This document shows, one piece after another, positions 58,925 through 64,000 of a stretch of DNA of 64,000 nt. Source of the DNA: Rhodanobacter sp. DHG33 (GTDB lineage Bacteria; Pseudomonadota; Gammaproteobacteria; Xanthomonadales; Rhodanobacteraceae); assembly GCF_014843005.1 (NCBI RefSeq), contig NZ_JACYXM010000003.1, positions 186,001-250,000 of the forward strand, in the 5' to 3' direction. The translations under genes were made by a program, and so were the position numbers. Every line of letters starts with the position of its first letter. Position 1 is the first letter of the stretch. The notes beneath the pieces were generated by a model that did not search any database, had not been told where the DNA came from, and saw only the letters and a list, made by a program, of their open reading frames with translations.

Positions 58925-59536
58925 ATGCGCGACACGGTTTATTTCCTCGTTTTCGACGGCTATGCCGACTGGCAGGCCGCGCTGGCGCTGTGCGAAATCC
59001 GCCGTCCGGGCGACTGGCGCGTGCAGGCGGTGGGGTTCTCGATGGCGCCGGTGACCTCGATGGGCGGCCTGGTGGTGCAGCCCGAGGCGACGCTGGCGCA
59101 GGTCGACCTGGCCCGCGCGGCGCTGCTGATCCTGCCCGGCGGCCACCTGTGGGCGCGTGGCGAAGGGCTGGCTGCGGTGGCCGCTGCCCGCCGCGTGCAC
59201 GCGGCCGGCGCGCCGGTGGCAGGCATCGATGGCGGTGTGCTGGCCCTGGCCCGCGCCGGCCTGCTCGACGACTGCCGGCACACCGGCAACCACGCCGGCC
59301 ACATCGACGCGCACGTGCCCGACTACCGCGGCGCCGACCAGTACGACGCCACCGTGCTGGCGGTGAGCGACGGCGGCACGCTGACAGCAAGCCAGCTCGG
59401 CAGCGTGGAGTTCGCGCGCGAAGTGATCCGCACGCTGGACCTCTACAACGCCAGCGACCGCGAGTACTGGTTCCGCCTCTATAAGCACGCGTTGCCGCCG
59501 CCGTGGCTGGCCGGCACCACGGCAGTTGCGGCTTGA
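58925..59536 (+). CDS. DJ-1/PfpI family protein lacking the nucleophilic cysteine
   Basis: A 203-residue glutamine-amidotransferase-like protein of the DJ-1/PfpI type. The fold shows in [27 protein letters not shown] and [20 protein letters not shown]. At the nucleophile elbow, where family members read A-x-C-G-G, this protein has GIDGG: Asp102 replaces the cysteine (codon GAT, 59228-59230). It is therefore probably not a hydrolase or glyoxalase of the classic kind and may instead bind or sense a ligand. It is divergent from fbp. Confidence 0.85.
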   Translation: MRDTVYFLVFDGYADWQAALALCEIRRPGDWRVQAVGFSMAPVTSMGGLVVQPEATLAQVDLARAALLILPGGHLWARGEGLAAVAAARRVHAAGAPVAGIDGGVLALARAGLLDDCRHTGNHAGHIDAHVPDYRGADQYDATVLAVSDGGTLTASQLGSVEFAREVIRTLDLYNASDREYWFRLYKHALPPPWLAGTTAVAA

Positions 59537-59661
59537 AGAAAGGGTGCTCATGCACCCGGCCCGGCGCGCCGCTCGATCGGACTCCCGCCACGGGAAGCCA
59601 CCTCACTCGCAAATCCAGCTGTGGTCATCCATGACCGCACTTTTCCAGCAAGGCTCACACC

Positions 59662-59859
59662 ATGACGAACAAAGCCATGATCGACCGCGTGCTGAAGGCC
59701 TACCGCCCGCTCTACCTGCAAGGCCTGCTCGTGGACGGGCAATACCGTCTGCCGGCGACCGCCGCCAAGCCGGAATCCGCCAAGCCGAAGCGGCGCATGC
59801 TGCTGGTGGCGCTGGCCGGCCTGCGCCACATCATCGCGCCCACGAGGAGCAAGCCATGA
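59662..59859 (+). CDS. Small basic protein coupled to the GFA gene, unknown function
   Basis: A 65-residue protein ([21 protein letters not shown]...) with a basic C terminus ([20 protein letters not shown]) and no membrane segment. No family is recognised. Its stop overlaps the ATG of the GFA gene (ATGA at 59856-59859), which argues that it is a real, translationally coupled gene rather than chance. Confidence 0.65.
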   Translation: MTNKAMIDRVLKAYRPLYLQGLLVDGQYRLPATAAKPESAKPKRRMLLVALAGLRHIIAPTRSKP

Positions 59860-60260
59860 AGAAGACGTATCACGGTAGCTGCCATTGCGGCGCGGTGCGC
59901 TACGAGGCCGACCTCGACCTCGCCGCGGGCACCGGCCGTTGCAACTGCTCCATCTGCGCCAAGACGCGCTGGTGGGGCATCACCCTCAAGCCGCAGGATT
60001 TCCGCTTGCTGAGCGGGGAGGACGCGCTGTCCGACTACCAGTTCGGCACATTGAGCGCGCACCACCTGTTCTGCCGGAACTGCGGCGTGCGCGCGTTCGG
60101 GCGCGGCCATGTAGAGGAAATCGGCGGCGACTACGTGTCGGTCAACCTGGCCTGCCTCGACGACGCCGAGCCGCAGGAACTGATCGAGGCGCCGCTGCGC
60201 TGGTGCGACGGCCGAGCCAACAACTGGATGAATCAGCCCGCCGAAACGCGGCACCTCTGA
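59856..60260 (+). CDS. GFA (glutathione-dependent formaldehyde-activating) family protein
   Basis: A 134-residue zinc protein of the GFA/CENP-V fold. The cysteine pairs are [12 protein letters not shown] (Cys9, Cys11) and [13 protein letters not shown], with [13 protein letters not shown] later. The prototype speeds up adduct formation of formaldehyde with glutathione, but most GFA proteins have no tested activity. The ATG has a CGAGGAG Shine-Dalgarno and overlaps the upstream small gene stop. A cupin gene follows after 9 bases. Confidence 0.9.
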   Translation: MKKTYHGSCHCGAVRYEADLDLAAGTGRCNCSICAKTRWWGITLKPQDFRLLSGEDALSDYQFGTLSAHHLFCRNCGVRAFGRGHVEEIGGDYVSVNLACLDDAEPQELIEAPLRWCDGRANNWMNQPAETRHL

Positions 60261-60269
60261 GGACATGCC

Positions 60270-60794
60270 ATGAGCAAGCCCGTGCTCAACATCGACGAAC
60301 TCGAAGCCATTCCGCTTGAAGTGCTGAACAAACAGCACGGCGGCAATCCGATGCCGGCGAAGTTCGGCGGCGCGATGGCGCCGATAGGCCAGCGTCTCGG
60401 CGCACAGAAGCTCGGCTACAACCTCACCACGGTGCCGCCGGGCAAGCGCGCGTTCCCGTTCCACTCGCACCGCGTCAACGAGGAAATGTTCTTCGTGATC
60501 GAAGGCAGCGGCGAAGTGCGCATCGGCAGCGAGACCTGGCCGGTCCGCACCGGCGACGTGATCTGCTGCCCGCCGGGCGGCCCGGAAACCGCGCACCAGA
60601 TCGTCAACACCGGCGATGCCACGCTGCGCTACCTCGCCGTGTCGAGCAGCCAGACGCCGGAGATCTGCGAATACCCGGATTCTGGCAAGTTCGCCGTGAT
60701 GCATTTCGCCGGCAAGGATGCGGACGGCAAGCCGCAAGGCTTCCGCCACGCGGGCCGCCTGTCCGACGGCTGCGATTACTGGGACGGCGAGTAA
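60270..60794 (+). CDS. Cupin-domain protein
   Basis: A 174-residue single cupin barrel. The first cupin motif is PFHSHRVNEEMFFVIEGSGEV, with two His and a Glu as typical metal ligands, and the second is around CPPGGPETAHQIVN. Substrate is unknown; the metal-site residues look intact, so an enzyme or a small-molecule sensor are both possible. It is translated right after the GFA gene and before a WYL-type regulator, and may form an operon with both. Confidence 0.88.
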   Translation: MSKPVLNIDELEAIPLEVLNKQHGGNPMPAKFGGAMAPIGQRLGAQKLGYNLTTVPPGKRAFPFHSHRVNEEMFFVIEGSGEVRIGSETWPVRTGDVICCPPGGPETAHQIVNTGDATLRYLAVSSSQTPEICEYPDSGKFAVMHFAGKDADGKPQGFRHAGRLSDGCDYWDGE

Positions 60795-60840
60795 GGTCCG
60801 GACACTGGCGGACGGCGCGCAGGCAAGCCACCATGAAACG

Positions 60841-61545
60841 ATGCGTCGTGCCGATCGTCTCTTCCTCATCATCCATGCCCTGCGTGGCCGCCGTACCGCG
60901 CTGCCTGCGCGCAACCTCGCCGAGACGCTGGGCGTCTCGCTGCGCACGGTCTACCGCGATGTGGCCGACCTGCAGCTCTCCGGCGTGCCCATCGAAGGCG
61001 AGGCCGGCGTGGGCTACGTCCTGCGCAAGGGCGCGGACATTCCGCCGCTGATGTTCACCGCCGACGAACTCGAATCGCTGGTGGTGGGCACGCGCTTCGT
61101 GCGTGCCTTCGCAGGCGACAAATTGGCCGCCGGCGCACAGGCGGCACTGCTGAAGATCGAAGCGGTGCTGCCGCCCGAGCTGCGCGAGCGCGCCGCGCGC
61201 ACACGCATCTACGCGCCGGTGTGGCGCGACCGCGGCAAGGCCGATTTCGCTGCGCGCATCGATTCATTGCACGCGGCCATCGAGGCACGCCATGTGCTGC
61301 GGATGGACTACAGCGACGAAGCCGGCAATGCCAGCACGCGCGAAATCGAACCGCTGTGCCTCGCGTTCTGGGGCGGCAAGTGGACATTGGGCGCGTGGTG
61401 CCGCCTGCGCGAGGGCTTCCGCAATTTTCGTCCCGATCGCATCGTGCTGTGCACGGCATCCGGCGAGTGTTTCGACGACCGTCCGGGCCGCAATCTCGAT
61501 GCCTATCTGCAAGCGGTGGGCGGCAGTTACTCGGGCCTGGAATAG
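60841..61545 (+). CDS. YafY-type transcription regulator (HTH + WYL domain)
   Basis: A 234-residue regulator. An N-terminal DeoR-like helix-turn-helix (ALPARNLAETLGVSLRTVYRDVADL, about 20-45) is followed by a WYL-type sensor domain at about 130-225. The W-Y-L triad itself is not strictly kept (LCLAFWGGKWTLGAWCRL). WYL domains usually bind nucleic acid or nucleotide-like ligands. It starts 46 bases after the cupin gene on the same strand and probably controls this small cluster (inference). Confidence 0.87.
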   Translation: MRRADRLFLIIHALRGRRTALPARNLAETLGVSLRTVYRDVADLQLSGVPIEGEAGVGYVLRKGADIPPLMFTADELESLVVGTRFVRAFAGDKLAAGAQAALLKIEAVLPPELRERAARTRIYAPVWRDRGKADFAARIDSLHAAIEARHVLRMDYSDEAGNASTREIEPLCLAFWGGKWTLGAWCRLREGFRNFRPDRIVLCTASGECFDDRPGRNLDAYLQAVGGSYSGLE

Positions 61546-61644
61546 CCGTCCATTTCCCGCAAGAAATTTCGCGTGCCCGCTGCCGCCGCCGGTGCGTGCG
61601 CTCGGTTACGCTCGCGACACCGTAGCCTCGAAAGGAACCGAGCC

Positions 61645-62259
61645 ATGTCGCCCACCGCACGCCATCCCCTGCTGTCGGTCGCGCCGGCCAAGTTGCGTCC
61701 GACCCAGTTGACCGTGGGCAAGGCCGAGGTCGCGGCCAAGCGCGCGAACTGGCAGGAGCTCGGCAAGAAAAAGCGCAAGGAGCTGCTCGCCATGCATTGG
61801 TTTCCCGGCGTGCTGGGACCGAAGCAGAACGTCTACATCGTCGACCACCACCACCTCGGCCTGGCCTTGCTGGAAGAGGGCGTGAAGAGCGTGCCGGTGA
61901 TGATCCAGCGCGATTTCTCCTGGCTGGAGCCGGCGGTGTTCTGGCACACCATGGAGTTCAACCGCTGGGCGCATCCCTACGACCAGCACGGCAACCGTGT
62001 CGACTACGCCACGATCCCCACCAGGCTGACCGGTCTGACGGACGATCCCTATCGCACGCTCGCCGCGCGGGTGCGCATGGCCGGCGGCTGCGCCAAGGAC
62101 GCAGTGCCGTACGCGGAATTCCTGTGGGCCGATTTCTACCGTCGCCGCCTGAAATTGCCGGGTGGCAAGATCAGTGCAAAGACGATGCAGCAGGCCCTGC
62201 TGCTCGCGCACAGCCACGACACGGCCTACCTGCCGGGCTGGAGTGGCACGATCGAATGA
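61645..62259 (+). CDS. ParB-like nuclease-fold (ParB/Srx) protein
   Basis: A 204-residue protein with a ParB/Srx-type domain (VAPAKLRPTQLTVGKAEV and VDHHHLGLALLEEGVKSVPVM), followed by an unfamiliar C-terminal half. This group is sometimes labelled chromosome-partition protein, but it lacks the helix-turn-helix of true ParB and is unlikely to bind the parS sites. Nucleotide- or nucleic-acid-binding is possible. Its stop overlaps the SulP start (ATGA), so the two are coupled. Confidence 0.82.
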   Translation: MSPTARHPLLSVAPAKLRPTQLTVGKAEVAAKRANWQELGKKKRKELLAMHWFPGVLGPKQNVYIVDHHHLGLALLEEGVKSVPVMIQRDFSWLEPAVFWHTMEFNRWAHPYDQHGNRVDYATIPTRLTGLTDDPYRTLAARVRMAGGCAKDAVPYAEFLWADFYRRRLKLPGGKISAKTMQQALLLAHSHDTAYLPGWSGTIE

Positions 62260-63914
62260 GCGCGACACCGGCCGCCGCCGCCACGCCGGGAGCCAACCGC
62301 GCTGCCGACGTGCTGGCCGGCCTGTCGATCGCCGGCCTGCTGCTGCCCGAGGCGGTGGCGTACTCGGGCATCGCCGGCCTGCCGCCGCAGGCCGGCGTGA
62401 TCGCCTTGTTCGTCGGCCTGGTCTGCTACGGGCTGCTCGGTCGCAGCCGCTACGCGATTGTCTCCGCCACCTCGTCTTCGGCGGCGGTACTGGCTGCGGG
62501 CACCCTGGCGCTGGCCGGCCCCGGCGCGGTTTCGCGCGCGGCGGTGGCAGCGACCCTGGTGCTGCTCACCGGTGGCTGTTTCCTGATGGCGGGCGCAGCG
62601 CGGCTGGGCGGGTTGTCGCAGCTGATCGCGCGGCCGGTGCTGCGCGGATTCACCTTCGGCCTGGCATGCGTCATCGCGCTGAAGCAGCTGCCTAATCTGC
62701 TCGGATTGCCGGGCCTGCACGGCGATTTCGTGCCGCTGCTGCTGGCGACCTTGCTGCAGTTGATCGACCGCGTCCAGATGGCCACGGCGGGCGCTGGCGT
62801 GGTCGCACTGTTGCTGCTGTTCCTGTGCGAACGCGTGCGGCGATTGCCCGGCAGTCTGCTGGTGATCGTGCTGGGTGTGGCCGCTTCGGGCTGGCTGGCG
62901 GCGCATGGCGTGGCACTGACCGGCGCGATCAATCTCGCGCCAACGTGGGGCTGGCCGACGTGGCCGACAGGCAACCAGTGGCTGCCCAGCATCGAGCTGG
63001 CCGCGGCGCTGCTGCTGGTGCTGTATGCGGAATCGTACGGTGCGATCCGCGCGTTCGCGCTGAAGCACGGCGATGCGGTGGACGCGAACCGCGACCTGCT
63101 GGTGATCGGCCTGGCGAATGCGCTCTCCGGCCTGTTGCACGGCATGCCGCTGGGAGCGGGTTATTCCGGCACCTCGGCCAACGAAGCCGCGGGTGCGCGT
63201 TCGCGGTTGGCGGGGCTGATCGCGGCCGCGGCGCTGCTGCTGATGGTGCTGTTGCTGTTGCGCTGGATTGAGCGTATTCCCGAGCCGGCGCTGGCGGCCA
63301 TCGTGATCCATGCGGTGAGCAAGTCGTGGCGGCTGTCGGTGTTCAGGCCGTACCTGCAGTGGCGGCGCGACCGCCTGGTGGCGCTGGCCGCGGTGGTTGC
63401 CGTGCTGGCGCTGGGCATCCTCGATGGCTTGCTGGTGGCCATCGCCTTCAGCCTGGCGATGCTGCTGCGCCAGCTCGCTACGCCACGGCTCAGCGTGCTG
63501 GGCCAGTTGCCTGGCAGCCACGATTTCGTAGGCATCGCCGAGCATCCGTCCGCGCAGCCGCCCATAGGCATGCTGATCCTGCGGCCGGAGGAGCCGCTGT
63601 TCTTCGCCAACGCGGAATCGACTCTGGCGCTGGCACGGCAGCAGGTCGCAGGCCACCCCGATGCACGGGTGGTGGTGCTCAGCCTGGAGGAATCGCCCGA
63701 CCTGGACAGCACCGCGCTGGAGGCACTGGCCGATTTCGCCGCATGGCTGGGGGCGCGCGGCATCGCGTTGCGGGTGGCGCGGCTCAAGGATACGGTGCAC
63801 GATCTGCTGCTGCGTGCGGCGCTGCCCCAGCTTCCGCCGCAGGCACTTGATTACTGGAGCGTGGAGGACGCAGTCGCCTCCATGCGGCAACCGAACGGGA
63901 CATCCACGCAGTGA
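62256..63914 (+). CDS. SulP-family inorganic anion transporter
   Basis: A 552-residue SLC26/SulP membrane protein with about 12-14 helices in the transport domain (ADVLAGLSIAGLLLPEAVAYSGIAGLPPQ; GMPLGAGYSGTSANEAAGARS) and a C-terminal STAS domain (~440-540; VVLSLEESPDLDSTALEALADF). Family cargo includes sulfate, bicarbonate and other anions; the sequence does not settle which. The start overlaps the ParB-like gene stop, and its own stop overlaps a GTG of the next gene. Confidence 0.92.
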   Translation: MSATPAAAATPGANRAADVLAGLSIAGLLLPEAVAYSGIAGLPPQAGVIALFVGLVCYGLLGRSRYAIVSATSSSAAVLAAGTLALAGPGAVSRAAVAATLVLLTGGCFLMAGAARLGGLSQLIARPVLRGFTFGLACVIALKQLPNLLGLPGLHGDFVPLLLATLLQLIDRVQMATAGAGVVALLLLFLCERVRRLPGSLLVIVLGVAASGWLAAHGVALTGAINLAPTWGWPTWPTGNQWLPSIELAAALLLVLYAESYGAIRAFALKHGDAVDANRDLLVIGLANALSGLLHGMPLGAGYSGTSANEAAGARSRLAGLIAAAALLLMVLLLLRWIERIPEPALAAIVIHAVSKSWRLSVFRPYLQWRRDRLVALAAVVAVLALGILDGLLVAIAFSLAMLLRQLATPRLSVLGQLPGSHDFVGIAEHPSAQPPIGMLILRPEEPLFFANAESTLALARQQVAGHPDARVVVLSLEESPDLDSTALEALADFAAWLGARGIALRVARLKDTVHDLLLRAALPQLPPQALDYWSVEDAVASMRQPNGTSTQ

Positions 63915-64000
63915 AGAAAATCGTTACGAGCATGCATTGGTTGGTGCTGGGCCTGGCATTGGCCGCGCCGACATGGGCAGCGCAGCAGGACGCCGATGCG
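63911..64000 (+). CDS. N-terminal end of a secreted protein (partial)
   Basis: A GTG at 63911 overlaps the SulP stop (GTGA) and opens a frame running to the right edge: 30 residues with a full signal peptide, WLVLGLALAAPTWAA, then QQDADA. The coupling and the signal peptide support a real gene whose mature protein is exported. Its identity cannot be told from here. Confidence 0.6.
   Translation, partial: MKKIVTSMHWLVLGLALAAPTWAAQQDADA

Noticed and set aside
61645-62259. ParB for the parS sites
   Set aside because: This ParB/Srx-fold protein lacks the helix-turn-helix and the N-terminal CTP-binding layout of chromosomal ParB; the real parABS genes are expected elsewhere.

Overview
The window is a GC-rich, densely coded chromosomal segment from a gammaproteobacterium of the Xanthomonadales, most probably the Rhodanobacteraceae (Dyella / Rhodanobacter / Frateuria type). 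The grounds are the gene order rpmH-rnpA-yidC-mnmE facing dnaA-dnaN-recF-gyrB, a tonB-exbB-exbD-exbD operon with two exbD copies, dapF-DUF484-xerC-hslVU just left of the origin, and intergenic palindromes of the Xanthomonadales type. The genus is an inference. I saw no insertion sequence, prophage, CRISPR array, rRNA or tRNA gene.

Layout. 1-12 kb: mixed housekeeping genes (xthA, a cold-shock gene, prlC with a GNAT gene, a gamma-carbonic-anhydrase-like gene, aroE) and accessory genes (a secreted PNGase A-like glycoamidase, an RLAN/RimK ATP-grasp ligase divergent from a GNAT). 12-20 kb: lptM-like, dapF, DUF484 and xerC, then hslV and hslU separated by REP-like palindromes, then a PfkB kinase overlapping pnuC. 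20-30 kb: the replication-origin region. mnmE, yidC, rnpA and rpmH read left; dnaA, dnaN, recF and gyrB read right. DnaA boxes and an A/T-rich stretch lie between dnaA and dnaN, and two perfect 16-bp parS sites lie inside recF. 30-36 kb: a periplasmic TPR protein, the Ton energy-transduction operon, pdxJ and an Sfp-type phosphopantetheinyl transferase. 36-48.4 kb: an acetate-response locus made of a CrbS-type symporter/histidine kinase, a CrbR-type regulator, acs, a DcaP-like porin and the acetate transporter satP. A large autotransporter sits inside this locus, and its passenger carries the hallmarks of a two-lobed pepsin-like aspartic protease. 48.4-58.8 kb: a PA0069-type radical SAM gene, a secreted HExxH protein, kup, a scar holding the 3' ends of two broken gene copies, a HAD phosphatase, an S9 peptidase, a patatin-like lipoprotein and fbp. 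58.9-64 kb: a DJ-1/PfpI protein lacking its usual cysteine, a small gene coupled to a GFA-type gene, a cupin, a WYL-type regulator, a ParB-like protein coupled to a SulP transporter, and the start of a secreted protein.

How the genes work together. The core block handles replication start, sliding clamp, gap repair, gyrase and chromosome segregation. The Ton operon would power outer-membrane uptake. The 36-48 kb block reads as one acetate circuit: sensing (CrbS), response (CrbR), activation to acetyl-CoA (Acs), and entry (porin and SatP). Translational coupling by ATGA or GTGA overlaps recurs (xthA with its follower, kinase-pnuC, small gene-GFA, ParB-like-SulP-secreted protein).

The strongest candidates for something undescribed are the surface-displayed pepsin-like autotransporter (39808-43173), the HAD/radical-SAM scar at 52850-53049, and the PnuC-coupled PfkB kinase.
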